Source: an uncultured Candidatus Melainabacteria bacterium (GTDB taxonomy: Bacteria; Cyanobacteriota; Vampirovibrionia; Gastranaerophilales; Gastranaerophilaceae). From it: a stretch of 57,664 nt of DNA. The stretch is taken from NCBI GenBank assembly GCA_934747335.1, contig CAKVGS010000010.1:1-57664 (forward strand), read 5' to 3'. Shown here piece by piece: positions 25,192-34,645 of this stretch; the first letter of the stretch is position 1, and every line of letters begins with the position of its first letter. A program made the translations under genes and the position numbers. The notes below the pieces were generated by a model. The model ran no database searches. It saw only the letters and a list, made by a program, of their open reading frames with translations, and was not told the origin of the DNA.

Positions 25192-27018
25192 ATGCCAAAC
25201 ATAATACTCGACAACACCTACCTAATTCTACTTCTCCCACTATGGATATTTTTAATCATAATGGGCGGACGATTTTTCTCTGTTTATGTAAATAAAAGAA
25301 TTATTTATACATTGACACTTTTGTCATCGTTTTTAGGTGCACTTTTATGCTCAACCAGTTTACTTAAATTCGAAGAAACAATCGAACAAAGTTTTTCGTT
25401 TATAAAAATAAATAATTTTATGATTACTTGCGGAATACATATAGACAAATTATCACTTATAATAGCTCTTTGTTTGTTTGTCATAAGCTTTTTGGTGCAA
25501 GCGTTTTCAATATCTTATATGAAAAACGAAGCGAAAAATTACAGATTTTTTGCATACTTGAATTTATTTAATTTCACAATGGCAGGACTTTTATTCAGCC
25601 CAAACCTTTTCCAAATGTATTTCTTTTGGGAACTTGTCGGTGTGATGTCTTATTTGCTTATTGGCTTTGATTACAAGAAAAAAGAAAAATCTAATGCTTC
25701 TAAACGAGTATTTCTGATGAATAGAATCGGTGATACAGCCTTAATAGCAGGCATAATTTCGGTTTCTTATTTTATGTATAATTACGCCGGAAACTCTTCT
25801 TTTGCAACTTTGTCATTTGAAGATATGAATTCTATTTCTACGCTTTTATGTGCATACACTTCTACGCCAATGTTTTACATAATTTGCGGTTTATTTATAA
25901 TCGGTGCTGCCGTAAAATCCGCACAATTTCCGTTTTATACATGGTTACAGGATGCAATGGAAGCAAAGCTCCCCGTAAGTGCGCTTTTACACTCAGCGAC
26001 AATGGTTGTAGCCGGTGTTTATTTGCTTATTAGAATGTTGCCGTTCTTTAGCTTAGATAATAATTTATTAATATTTATTATGGGCTTGGGACTTCTAACC
26101 GCGCTTATTTGTTCAGTTTTAGCTTCTATTGAAACGCATCCAAAGAAAGTTTTGGCATATTCAACTTCTGCGAATTTAGGTTTGATGTTTTTAGCCGTTG
26201 GAACTCAAAACGTGAAAGCTGCAGTAGTATTTTTGGTTGCACACGCATTAATAAAATCAATGTTATTTTTAGCGTTAGATACAAAAAACAGTTATGTCGG
26301 CTATGTAACATTCTTACTAGGCGCACTTAGTTTGTCAGGTTTAATTTTCTCAGGCATGATTGCTAAAGAAGTTATTTTTACTTCATTAAGCGGATTTGAG
26401 GCAATTCTATTTTGCATAATTTCATTTGTGACAGCTTTTTACATAATGAGAATTTCTGTTTTAATGATTCAAAATGAAAAACTTGAAAATAAAATTGATT
26501 GGGCAGAATACTTACCAATTGCAATATTATTTATTTTAAATATCGCATTTTATTTCTTTATAAGACGTCATAGCGAATACAAAATCGCAGAACCTTTCTA
26601 TACTGCACTTGCAGGCTGGGTTGTTGTTTATATTTGTTATATGAAAAATTGGCTTACAAAAATAAATGAAACACCAAAAATTTTAGAAAAATTTTATAAT
26701 AATATTTTGAGTTTTGTTTATGAAAAAATTGCTTTAGCTTGTAATTTTGTTGACGTGAAGATTCTAAGTAACTACAAGCCTTTTGCTGCGGTTTTAAAAT
26801 TTGGCGTCAATGTTTCGGATTTTGTTGAAACATATATAATGAACGGCTTTGTTAATATTGTGGCGAACGGCTCTAAAAAGATTTCTGAAACAGATTCAAT
26901 TTTGCAGAGCGGAAATGTACAGACGTATAATGCGTATGCGTTTATTTTAGTTACAATAGTAATAACATTTGTACTTGTAACATATAAATGGGTGCTTAGT
27001 CAAATGGGGGTTGGGTAA
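25192..27018 (+). CDS. nuoL: complex I subunit NuoL (NdhF)
   Basis: 608 residues, about 15-16 membrane helices. It is the distal antiporter-like proton pump. FFWELVGVMSYLLIGF, AQFPFYTWLQDAMEAKLPVSALLHSATMV (in parts) and the lysine/glutamate sites typical of Mrp-type subunits are present. The C-terminal ~150 residues fit the long lateral helix plus a final anchor. ATG directly after the repeat with no Shine-Dalgarno. Confidence 0.96.
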   Translation: MPNIILDNTYLILLLPLWIFLIIMGGRFFSVYVNKRIIYTLTLLSSFLGALLCSTSLLKFEETIEQSFSFIKINNFMITCGIHIDKLSLIIALCLFVISFLVQAFSISYMKNEAKNYRFFAYLNLFNFTMAGLLFSPNLFQMYFFWELVGVMSYLLIGFDYKKKEKSNASKRVFLMNRIGDTALIAGIISVSYFMYNYAGNSSFATLSFEDMNSISTLLCAYTSTPMFYIICGLFIIGAAVKSAQFPFYTWLQDAMEAKLPVSALLHSATMVVAGVYLLIRMLPFFSLDNNLLIFIMGLGLLTALICSVLASIETHPKKVLAYSTSANLGLMFLAVGTQNVKAAVVFLVAHALIKSMLFLALDTKNSYVGYVTFLLGALSLSGLIFSGMIAKEVIFTSLSGFEAILFCIISFVTAFYIMRISVLMIQNEKLENKIDWAEYLPIAILFILNIAFYFFIRRHSEYKIAEPFYTALAGWVVVYICYMKNWLTKINETPKILEKFYNNILSFVYEKIALACNFVDVKILSNYKPFAAVLKFGVNVSDFVETYIMNGFVNIVANGSKKISETDSILQSGNVQTYNAYAFILVTIVITFVLVTYKWVLSQMGVG

Positions 27019-27083
27019 ATGATTGAACAAATCTTGCGCCCTCTCCTCCGGAGAGGGGAAGGGGTTTTATTAACTTAAAGTAA

Positions 27084-27187
27084 TGGATTGCCACGGGCTA
27101 ATCGCCCTCACAATGACAGCCCACTTGTAAATATCACACACAGTTATTGCGAGGAACAACAACAAAAACAGTTGACGAAGCAATCCA
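27084..27187. repeat. repeat with TGGATTGC / GCAATCCA ends between nuoL and nuoM
   Basis: TGGATTGCCACGGGC at 27084 and GACGAAGCAATCCA ending at 27187 form inverted ends; CACAATGACA and ATTGCGAGGAACAAC lie between. This resembles a dispersed repeat (ATTGCGAGGAGC..GAAGCAATCC type) found in many unrelated bacterial genomes. A CCCTCTCCTCCGGAGAGGGG hairpin (27039-27058) precedes it. Confidence 0.65.
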
Positions 27188-27216
27188 CAAAAATAAAACA
27201 AATAACGGAGAAAACG

Positions 27217-28707
27217 ATGAACATATTTTTATCAATACCATTTTTAATATTCATGCCACTTGTTGTATCACTGTTTGTGATATCGCCTTTATTTACAAAA
27301 AACGAAATAGTCGTTCGCCGTTTCACAAAAGGCGTATGCTTATTCCACTTTTTGTATTCGATTTTGATGCTGGCATGTTTTGATGCAGCAAATCCTTATG
27401 TGAGCGAAATTCATTTTTTTGGACTTGATTGGGTGCAATCAATCGGAGTTAAATTTGCGTTTCAAATAGATTCTGTATCAATGATTTTAACGGTTTTAAC
27501 TTCGTTTGTATTTTTACTTGCAGCCTTTGCAAGCAAATTAAATATAAGAAAAAGTCACAAGTTTTATTACTCAATGCTTTTACTTTTGATGGCATCTATT
27601 CTTGGTATTTTTACAGCGTCCGATATGTTCGTATTCTTCTTGTTCTGGGAATTAGAACTTATCCCTGCTTATTTTTTAATCGGCGGAAAATGGAGAGAAG
27701 AGGATGAAGCGCACGCTGAAAATGCTAAAAAATCAGCCGTAAAATATGTTCTGTTTACATTCTTAGGTAGTATGGTAATGCTTTTGGGCATCTTACTTTT
27801 GCATTATTATAACTTTATTTCAAACGGAATTTTGTCTGCAAATTTTGCGGATATTGTAGACTCTGCAATTCCTGATTACATTCAAAATTTAATCGCGATT
27901 TGCCTTCTCATAGGTTTTGGCGTAAAACTTCCGATTGTTCCTTTGCATACTTGGTTGCCTGACGCGCACACAAACGCGCCAACTCCTGTCAGCATGATTT
28001 TAGCAGGCATTTTGCTTAAAACAGGTGCGTATGGCATATATAGATTTAATTATGAAACCATGCCCGTATCTTTCCATTGGCTTGCACCTGCGTTGGCAAT
28101 TTTTGCTCTTATAAATATAATCTATACAGCCTTTATTGCTTATGCTCAAACCGATATCAAACGTATCGTTGCTTATTCAAGTATTTCCAATATGGGCTTA
28201 ATCCTATTAGGTCTTTGCGCGTTTGATAAAATCGGACTTTCAGCGTCAGTTTTCCACATGGTGGCTCACGCACTGGTAACTTGCGGTCTGTTTATGATTG
28301 CAGGAATCGTATATTTGAGATTTAAAAATAGAGATATTAACACGCTTGGCGGTATTGCAACCGTTATGCCGCGCTTGTTCGGATTTGCAACACTAATTGT
28401 GCTTGCGTCAATTGGAGTTCCTGCGTTCGCTCCATTTGTGAGTGAAATCTTAACAATAATCGGTGCAATGAATTCTGATTTAAGTGAAACTTTAAAATTC
28501 TCTGCTGTCTTTTCATTGCCATTGTTAATTTTAAGTTCTTGTTACATGCTAAAATTCTTACATAGAGGATTTTTTGCAGAGCTTAAACCTGAATACGAAA
28601 AAATCAACGATATATCAGTTCATGAGTTTCTGGTTCTTGCAGCAATTTTAGCAGGGCTAGTAATTTTCGGTTTGTATCCGAACGCAATCTTGGGAATGCT
28701 TAACTAA
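27217..28707 (+). CDS. nuoM: complex I subunit NuoM (NdhD)
   Basis: 496 residues, about 14 membrane helices. It is the middle antiporter-like pump. FFLFWELELIPAYFLIGGKW, KLPIVPLHTWLPDAHTNAPT and SSISNMGLILLGL are canonical, including the helix-5 Glu. I place the start at ATG 27217 (CGGAG 7 nt before). The frame stays open for 43 codons upstream, but that stretch is repeat sequence rich in N, Q and T. Confidence 0.96.
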   Translation: MNIFLSIPFLIFMPLVVSLFVISPLFTKNEIVVRRFTKGVCLFHFLYSILMLACFDAANPYVSEIHFFGLDWVQSIGVKFAFQIDSVSMILTVLTSFVFLLAAFASKLNIRKSHKFYYSMLLLLMASILGIFTASDMFVFFLFWELELIPAYFLIGGKWREEDEAHAENAKKSAVKYVLFTFLGSMVMLLGILLLHYYNFISNGILSANFADIVDSAIPDYIQNLIAICLLIGFGVKLPIVPLHTWLPDAHTNAPTPVSMILAGILLKTGAYGIYRFNYETMPVSFHWLAPALAIFALINIIYTAFIAYAQTDIKRIVAYSSISNMGLILLGLCAFDKIGLSASVFHMVAHALVTCGLFMIAGIVYLRFKNRDINTLGGIATVMPRLFGFATLIVLASIGVPAFAPFVSEILTIIGAMNSDLSETLKFSAVFSLPLLILSSCYMLKFLHRGFFAELKPEYEKINDISVHEFLVLAAILAGLVIFGLYPNAILGMLN

Positions 28708-28711
28708 CCCC

Positions 28712-28858
28712 TCGCCCCATTAGGGGGAGCGACCGGTGAACAGAGAGTGAAAGCGTAAGCTTACTCGTTTAACGTGAACCGGTCAAGAGAGAGAGAGTAG
28801 CCGTTGACGAAGCTTTGCTGAGTCTTACGGATATGGATGAGGGGTAAATCCTCAAAAG
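28712..28858. repeat. repeat between nuoM and nuoN
   Basis: CCCCTCGCCCCATTAGGGGG is followed by a stem of GACCGGT (28731-28737) with ACCGGTC (28780-28786), then GAGAGAGAGTAGCCGTTGACGA and GGATGAGGGGTAAATCCTC. The AGTAGCCGTT...CTTACGGA part also occurs at 18594-18630. Confidence 0.6.
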
Positions 28859-28869
28859 AAAGGTAAACA

Positions 28870-30303
28870 ATGCTAAACGATATATTTAATGTACTTCTTC
28901 CACAAACTTGCTTAGGATTTTTCATAATCCTTCAACTGATTTTATCTATGTGTATTTCACCAAGACAATTCAGATTTGCGCGTTTAATTTCTATCATAGG
29001 AATTTCATTGAGTATTGTATTTCTTTCAACGGTGCAAACAGAGCCGCAATATTTTGCATTTCGGAATTCTTTAATGTCAGACAGTTACACCTTGTTATTT
29101 GATTTTGCGGTTTTATTATGCGGATTTTTTACGGCACTTTTAACAAAAAATCTTGTTAAAACAATGAAACGACACGCATATACTTTTCATGCAATACTTT
29201 TAACTGCAATTTTTGCGGCTATGAATATAATTTCAGCAAACGATTTTTTGACACTTTTTGTATCTGTTGAATTGATGAGTTTTTCAACTTATTTCTTAAT
29301 TGCATCATCAAAAGGTTATTATTCAAAAGAAGCAAGTTTCAAATATTTATTAACCTCTGCTATTTCAAGCGGTATATTTTTGTTTGGAGTTTCGTATTTG
29401 TACGGAATTACAGGCTCATTGAATCTTACAAAAATTTATGAAGTTGTAGCTAATCAAGAACCTTCAATTATGTACTCAATTTCAGCCATAATGATAGTTT
29501 TAGGACTTATTTCCAAACTTGCGATATTTCCGTTTGCAAACTGGGTGATTGATGTTTACAAAGGCACAGAAACTTCAATTTTGGCGTTTTTATCAACAAT
29601 TCCAAAACTCGCAATCTTTGGAATTTTATGCAGACTTTTGGTTTTCTCTTTGAGTAACAGCTTTGAACTAACTTTTGCTGTTGCAATAATAGCTTTAATT
29701 ACGGCACTTTGGGCGAATACTTATGCAATTCGTGAACACAACGTTAAAGTTATTTTGGCGTGTTCAGCGTCTGCAAATTCATCTTACGCACTTTTAGCGG
29801 CAAGCCTTGTGTCTGTTTATAATTTATCAACAGTAATTTTTTATCTTTTATGTTACGTACTTATGAATATTTCAGCTTTTGCATTTTTAAATATCTATAA
29901 CGACAAAAATTCAATGAACGTAGAAGATTTTAAGGGTATTTTCTATAAAAACCATGGCTTAACAGGTGCTTACGCGGTTTCAATTTTAGCTTTAGCGGGA
30001 ATTCCGATTACATCAGGATTTATTGCAAAAATCTATTTATTCACAGCGATTGCAAATTCAGGACTAATCTTCGTTCCGTTTTTGCTTGCACTTTTGCTTT
30101 TAACTGTTATCGCGCTCTATTATTATTTAAAAATTCTGCTTCCATTATTTGCAGAATGTGACAAAAATACGTTTGTTCCGACTCTAAGCGCGAATTTTTC
30201 ACAAAAATTTGTACTTGTCGTAACGGCGATTGTTACCATGCTTATTGGGATTTATCCTGAAAGAATTATTGAATTGTGTAGATTTATTGCGTACAATATT
30301 TAG
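28870..30303 (+). CDS. nuoN: complex I subunit NuoN (NdhB)
   Basis: 477 residues, about 14 membrane helices. It is the antiporter-like pump nearest NuoJ/K. It has NDFLTLFVSVELMSFSTYFL, FPFANWVIDVYKGTETSILAFLST (in parts) and GIPITSGFIAKIYLF, as in NuoN. It is the last gene of the cluster. No nuoE, nuoF, nuoG or cyanobacteria-specific ndh gene follows; an orphan gene with motif B begins right after. Confidence 0.95.
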   Translation: MLNDIFNVLLPQTCLGFFIILQLILSMCISPRQFRFARLISIIGISLSIVFLSTVQTEPQYFAFRNSLMSDSYTLLFDFAVLLCGFFTALLTKNLVKTMKRHAYTFHAILLTAIFAAMNIISANDFLTLFVSVELMSFSTYFLIASSKGYYSKEASFKYLLTSAISSGIFLFGVSYLYGITGSLNLTKIYEVVANQEPSIMYSISAIMIVLGLISKLAIFPFANWVIDVYKGTETSILAFLSTIPKLAIFGILCRLLVFSLSNSFELTFAVAIIALITALWANTYAIREHNVKVILACSASANSSYALLAASLVSVYNLSTVIFYLLCYVLMNISAFAFLNIYNDKNSMNVEDFKGIFYKNHGLTGAYAVSILALAGIPITSGFIAKIYLFTAIANSGLIFVPFLLALLLLTVIALYYYLKILLPLFAECDKNTFVPTLSANFSQKFVLVVTAIVTMLIGIYPERIIELCRFIAYNI

Positions 30304-30305
30304 GG

Positions 30306-30332
30306 CTAGCAAAAAATATTTTTACGGGTTTT
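30306..30332 (+). promoter_or_regulatory. motif B, upstream of the 617-residue orphan
   Basis: TAGCAAAAAA-TATTTTTAC-GG-GTTTT, beginning 2 nt after the nuoN stop and ending 36 nt before the next ATG. It matches 39877-39903 at 25 of 27 positions and 49791-49765 (minus) with one inserted A and two or three changes. The centre is a near-palindrome (GCAAAAA-TA-TTTTTAC), as expected for a regulator site. Confidence 0.6.
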
Positions 30333-30368
30333 AATTTGTTATAAGTATTATTTTAAAAAGGGATAACT

Positions 30369-32222
30369 ATGAACAAAATTACATATAATTCAAATGTTCA
30401 ATTTCAAGGTAGAAATGCTATTATAAAGCGTAATATACAAGAAAGAACCTCAAGAATTCTTGACCAAAAAATGAGTGATATCGTTCAGATAACAAAAAAT
30501 GCATCACCTAAAAGAATGTCTTTTTTAAGCACTTTGACAGATTGTTTTAACCAAAGAAATTTTTATAGACCTGATGCCGAAAAAGAAAGTTCAAAACTTG
30601 TTAATTCCGTTTTTGAATTGGTTAAAAAGCCAAGAGAAGACCATTTTTATATAGCTCATAAATTTTCAAGATCTTTTGATAATATGAAAAATATTCTTTT
30701 GGCAACAGGTGATGATAAAAAGAAATTGGCTTTTGTAAGAAAAATTAACGAGAATGTTTATGGCGGTGCAAATCCAAAAGAAAGTAATATGATAATTGAT
30801 CTTTTGAAATCACCGTTAATTAATAAATATTTGAAAAACAGTGATAGTATAATTCCTTTTTTATCAATATATAAAGATAAACCGAATGCTGTTGAGCAAT
30901 TAGATATAAAATTTGGCTCAAATAATTATAATAAAGATTTGTATAGGTTAAAGCTTAATAAACATCATATAAAAGACAAATATTGGTTAAAAGAAACACC
31001 TATTTTAAACAAGAATACTTTTTATGAAAACTACAATTGTCATACTGATGATTTTATGAGAGTTTTAACAAGATATTACAATCTGACGGACGAAATTCTT
31101 GAAGGCGGTGCTGATAAAATAATTTTAAATATGCTTAAAACGTTGGACAAGAAAAATGTAGGAATAAGAAATGATTTGTTGTTGAACTTTTCGGGCGGTT
31201 TGCATAGAAAAAGCTTAGAACAAAAAATGCAAGGTTTAAATGCATTAAACGATATTTTTAATAAAATAGATAACGATAAGCATGCCGAAAAGTTTATGAA
31301 AAATTCTGTTAGTGCAATGTCTAATTGTATAACCGCAGAACAAATGGATAATATTTTAAACAATGTATCTACAAGAAAATTACATAGTTTTAGAAAAAAT
31401 GCATGGAATATTATTTACAATACTCCTCCTGAAGATAATGTGAAAGTTTTAAACAAACATATTACTGATTTATTCTTCCAAACAAGAGAGTACATCAAGG
31501 TAAATGAAAATCGTGTAAAATTAGGCTACAAGTCAAAAATGCCTTTTTATAAAAAGATGCAAATAATAATTGCGAATTCCATAAACCATGCAAAATACTT
31601 GTTATCAACGGATAGCAAAAAGGTTGCAAACCAACCTGAATTCGTACCGTTTATAAAACCGCAAGTAAAACAGGAAACTACTAAAGCAGTTTATGAAAAG
31701 CCTTCTATAAGTATTCAAAAGAAAAAAGGTACAGAAAAGAGTGCAAAAGACATTATAAAAGAAAATGTATTGGCTTTTGTAACTCCAAAACTTGGAGAAA
31801 AAACTTTTGCAAGACAGAAGGATTTGTATGGCAAGAATGCTACAAAAATGCGTTTAGGCATGCTTCCTGAAATTTTTGCATCAGTTGCTGATACAAGAAA
31901 GGCTGATAGAGCTGTTGGTAAAAAACGAATCAATTCTTCAAACAAAGATATTTTGGATTTGTATTTAAGAATAAACGGCAGCAACAAAAAGTTTGTTAAT
32001 TACATGTTGAAGAAAAGAAATGTTGATAACACGCGTATGTTTGAAGTTAAGGATATAATAATAGCTTTAGACAAGGCAGAAAGAAAAATTGCGGAAGCAA
32101 AGAAAAACAATCCTGAATATAAAGCCAAAGATGCAAGAAAATATTACAATCATTTATATGAAGCGAAAATAGAACAATACGGCAAGGTTAAAACTCAAAG
32201 AAAATTAAAAACAAACGCTTAA
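30369..32222 (+). CDS. 617-residue orphan protein
   Basis: No family recognised. It begins MNKITYNSNVQFQGRN, an N-terminus of the type seen in several orphans here. The rest is basic, helical and lacks a signal peptide or membrane helix. A linker near 430-470 (K/Q/E/S) separates a large N-terminal region from a basic C-terminal region (about 475-615). AAAAAGGGA precedes ATG by 7 nt. Probably co-transcribed with the next gene, 13 nt downstream. Confidence 0.7.
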   Translation: MNKITYNSNVQFQGRNAIIKRNIQERTSRILDQKMSDIVQITKNASPKRMSFLSTLTDCFNQRNFYRPDAEKESSKLVNSVFELVKKPREDHFYIAHKFSRSFDNMKNILLATGDDKKKLAFVRKINENVYGGANPKESNMIIDLLKSPLINKYLKNSDSIIPFLSIYKDKPNAVEQLDIKFGSNNYNKDLYRLKLNKHHIKDKYWLKETPILNKNTFYENYNCHTDDFMRVLTRYYNLTDEILEGGADKIILNMLKTLDKKNVGIRNDLLLNFSGGLHRKSLEQKMQGLNALNDIFNKIDNDKHAEKFMKNSVSAMSNCITAEQMDNILNNVSTRKLHSFRKNAWNIIYNTPPEDNVKVLNKHITDLFFQTREYIKVNENRVKLGYKSKMPFYKKMQIIIANSINHAKYLLSTDSKKVANQPEFVPFIKPQVKQETTKAVYEKPSISIQKKKGTEKSAKDIIKENVLAFVTPKLGEKTFARQKDLYGKNATKMRLGMLPEIFASVADTRKADRAVGKKRINSSNKDILDLYLRINGSNKKFVNYMLKKRNVDNTRMFEVKDIIIALDKAERKIAEAKKNNPEYKAKDARKYYNHLYEAKIEQYGKVKTQRKLKTNA

Positions 32223-32235
32223 AAAAGGAACACTT

Positions 32236-32859
32236 ATGCAAGTAGCTAATAATGTAACATTTAAATCAGCATATCCTGTCGCACATTGGGTTGCAGAAAC
32301 AAATGGCAGTTTTGCTCCTGTTTCAAATATGCAACTTGTGAAGAAACTACAAGGTAAATTAATAAGAGTTTTAAATAAGCCGTTAGCAGAAAGCAAAAAG
32401 AATTTTAATTCCACAGAACAAACTATTCGTGCTTATATTGGTTCTTCTGATGCGGATTACAGAAACACATCTCATGTTCGTTCTTTTTATAACCGTATGA
32501 CAAATTCTCCAAACAAATTCGTTCCGGTATCTTATATAATTTCAGGGAATGATGTTGCGGTATTTGAAGAAAAATTAGCCCAAAATATCGGTAAAGCGAA
32601 AGCACAAGCAAAGGAATTATTAAAAAAACCATATTCCGAAGAAACTATAAAAGCCCTCAAACTATATAATTCAAAAGGTTTGGAGTTTGTAAAAAATAGT
32701 GCAAAACAAATCAAAGATGAAAACGGCATTAGTTATATTTTGCATACAAAATTTGAAATCATAAGAAATAAACTTGGAAAAATTAAAGATTACAAACTTT
32801 TGGATGTTCGTTTTCTTCCTGCAAGCGGAAAGAAAAATCCCTTAGAAAGATTGGGCTGA
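32236..32859 (+). CDS. 207-residue orphan protein
   Basis: Begins MQVANNVTFKSAYPVAHWV. No known family recognised. It has a mixed alpha/beta composition, is basic, and has no membrane segment. It follows the 617-residue orphan by 13 nt with AAAAAAGGAAC as ribosome-binding site, so the two should act together. uvrC begins 42 nt after its stop from its own -10 box. Confidence 0.7.
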   Translation: MQVANNVTFKSAYPVAHWVAETNGSFAPVSNMQLVKKLQGKLIRVLNKPLAESKKNFNSTEQTIRAYIGSSDADYRNTSHVRSFYNRMTNSPNKFVPVSYIISGNDVAVFEEKLAQNIGKAKAQAKELLKKPYSEETIKALKLYNSKGLEFVKNSAKQIKDENGISYILHTKFEIIRNKLGKIKDYKLLDVRFLPASGKKNPLERLG

Positions 32860-32888
32860 TTAACAGATAAAACTTCTCATTAATGTTG

Positions 32889-32894
32889 TATAAT
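32889..32894 (+). promoter_or_regulatory. -10 box for a leaderless uvrC transcript
   Basis: TATAAT at 32889-32894 is followed by 7 nt and the uvrC ATG. There is no Shine-Dalgarno sequence in the space available. Confidence 0.55.
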
Positions 32895-32901
32895 ATTAAC
32901 T

Positions 32902-34572
32902 ATGAATGAAGCTTTATTGGAACAAATTAAACTCGTGCCGACTCAACCGGGGTGCTATCTTTACTATGATAAAGAAGGTACTATTATTTATGTCGGCAAA
33001 GCAAAAAACTTAAAACGACGAGTTTACAGCTATTTTCACAAACAACATGAAAGTCCTAAAACAAATATTTTGGTATCACAAATAGAGAAGTTGGAATACA
33101 TTATTACGGATTCTGAGGTTGAAGCTTTAATATTAGAATCTCATTTAATTAAACAACACAAACCAAAATACAACATTCTTCTAAAAGATGATAAAAAATA
33201 TCCGTATTTTTTAATCACTGATGAAGATTTTCCGCGTATTCAAGTTGTGCGCAAAAAGAATTTAAATCCTGATAAAGGTAGGTTTTACGGACCTTATACC
33301 GATGTCGGAGCAATGTATGCAACGCTTGATTTTTTGAAGAGATTGTTTCCTTTAAAGCAATGTAAAACGCCAAAATTTACAAATCGTCCTTGTCTTTATT
33401 ATCACATCGGAAAATGTCTTGCACCATGTCAAGGTAAAGTTACTCCGGAAGAGTACCAAAAACTTATTCAGCAGGTTGAGTTATTTTTGAGTGGCAAACA
33501 GTCTGAACTTTTAAAACAAATTCAAGTTCAAATGCAGAAATACGCAGAGTCTGAACAGTTTGAAAAAGCAGCAAAAATGCGCGACAGTTATTTGGATTTG
33601 CAAAAAACTTTGGAAAGACAAAAAGTTGTTTATGAAAATACTAAACTCAACGAAGATATTATTGCAGTAATTTATGAAGACGGAATTCTCGCAATCGTAA
33701 TTATGATGGTTAGAGAAGGCCGATTGATTGATAAAAAAGACTTTACGTATTTTGTGGATAATGTCGATAAAATCGAATATTTTGAAACCTTCTTTAGAGA
33801 TTATTATACAAATTTAAAATTAGAGTTTCCTGATAGAATAATTTCAAAAGATTTGGAAGAAGTTGGAGAAAAGGAACTTTATCAGGATTGGTTGAAAATA
33901 CTTTCAGGCAAAAAAGTTACTATAAGTTATGGAAAAGGCAAGTATAAAGAACTTTATGAACTTGCACTTAAAAATGCAACAAATCTTTTAGAAAATGCAA
34001 AACTTAAAAAGATGGCGCAAATAAGAGATGATTTTAACGAAGTCGGTTCATATTTGGCAGAAAAATTGCAGCTTACAAATTTCCCTAACCGTATTGAATG
34101 CTACGATATTTCACATATTCAAGGTACAAATACGGTTGCTTCTATGGTTGTTTTTCAAAACGGCTTACCGAAAAAAACTGCTTATAGAAAATTCAAAATT
34201 AAATCAACAGAAGGAAAGCCGGATGACTTTTTGTCTATGAAAGAAGTTCTTTCACGCAGACTTTCAAGATTAGGTGAACCCAAATGGGAAAAACCTGATT
34301 TAATTATTATTGATGGCGGAAAAGGTCAACTATCAAGTGTTATGCAAATTGTTGAAGAAATGGGAATAAAAATTGGCAAAGGCGGCATTGACTTTGTATC
34401 ACTTGCAAAACGTGAAGAAGAAGTGTTTTTACCAAATCAATCCGACTCGATTTTACTCCCGAGAGATTCAAACGCGCTCTATTTAATCCAACGCATAAGA
34501 GATGAAGCGCACAGATTTGCTATTACATTCCATAGAGATTTAAGATCTAGAAAGTTAAAAGAAGGAAAATAA
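32902..34572 (+). CDS. uvrC: excinuclease ABC subunit C, lacking the C-terminal HhH domain
   Basis: 556 residues against the usual ~600. It makes both incisions in nucleotide excision repair. The N-terminal GIY-YIG nuclease (GCYLYYDKEGTIIYVGKAKN), the UVR motif (about 200-235) and the RNase H-like nuclease (YDISHIQG, LIIIDGGKGQL, LAKREEEVFLP, DEAHRFAI) are present with their acidic residues and the His. The protein stops about 15 residues after DEAHRFAI, where the (HhH)2 DNA-binding domain normally begins. No frame continuing that domain is seen downstream. Confidence 0.95.
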   Translation: MNEALLEQIKLVPTQPGCYLYYDKEGTIIYVGKAKNLKRRVYSYFHKQHESPKTNILVSQIEKLEYIITDSEVEALILESHLIKQHKPKYNILLKDDKKYPYFLITDEDFPRIQVVRKKNLNPDKGRFYGPYTDVGAMYATLDFLKRLFPLKQCKTPKFTNRPCLYYHIGKCLAPCQGKVTPEEYQKLIQQVELFLSGKQSELLKQIQVQMQKYAESEQFEKAAKMRDSYLDLQKTLERQKVVYENTKLNEDIIAVIYEDGILAIVIMMVREGRLIDKKDFTYFVDNVDKIEYFETFFRDYYTNLKLEFPDRIISKDLEEVGEKELYQDWLKILSGKKVTISYGKGKYKELYELALKNATNLLENAKLKKMAQIRDDFNEVGSYLAEKLQLTNFPNRIECYDISHIQGTNTVASMVVFQNGLPKKTAYRKFKIKSTEGKPDDFLSMKEVLSRRLSRLGEPKWEKPDLIIIDGGKGQLSSVMQIVEEMGIKIGKGGIDFVSLAKREEEVFLPNQSDSILLPRDSNALYLIQRIRDEAHRFAITFHRDLRSRKLKEGK

Positions 34573-34645
34573 ATTTTATTTATTCTCAATATGCACAAAA
34601 GCAAGTTGTTTAGGTGCAAACATATTATATAAAATTCTGAATAAT

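Noticed and set aside
27088..27216. 43-codon upstream extension of NuoM
   Set aside because: The stretch is repeat sequence; the ATG at 27217 matches the NuoM N-terminus and has CGGAG before it.
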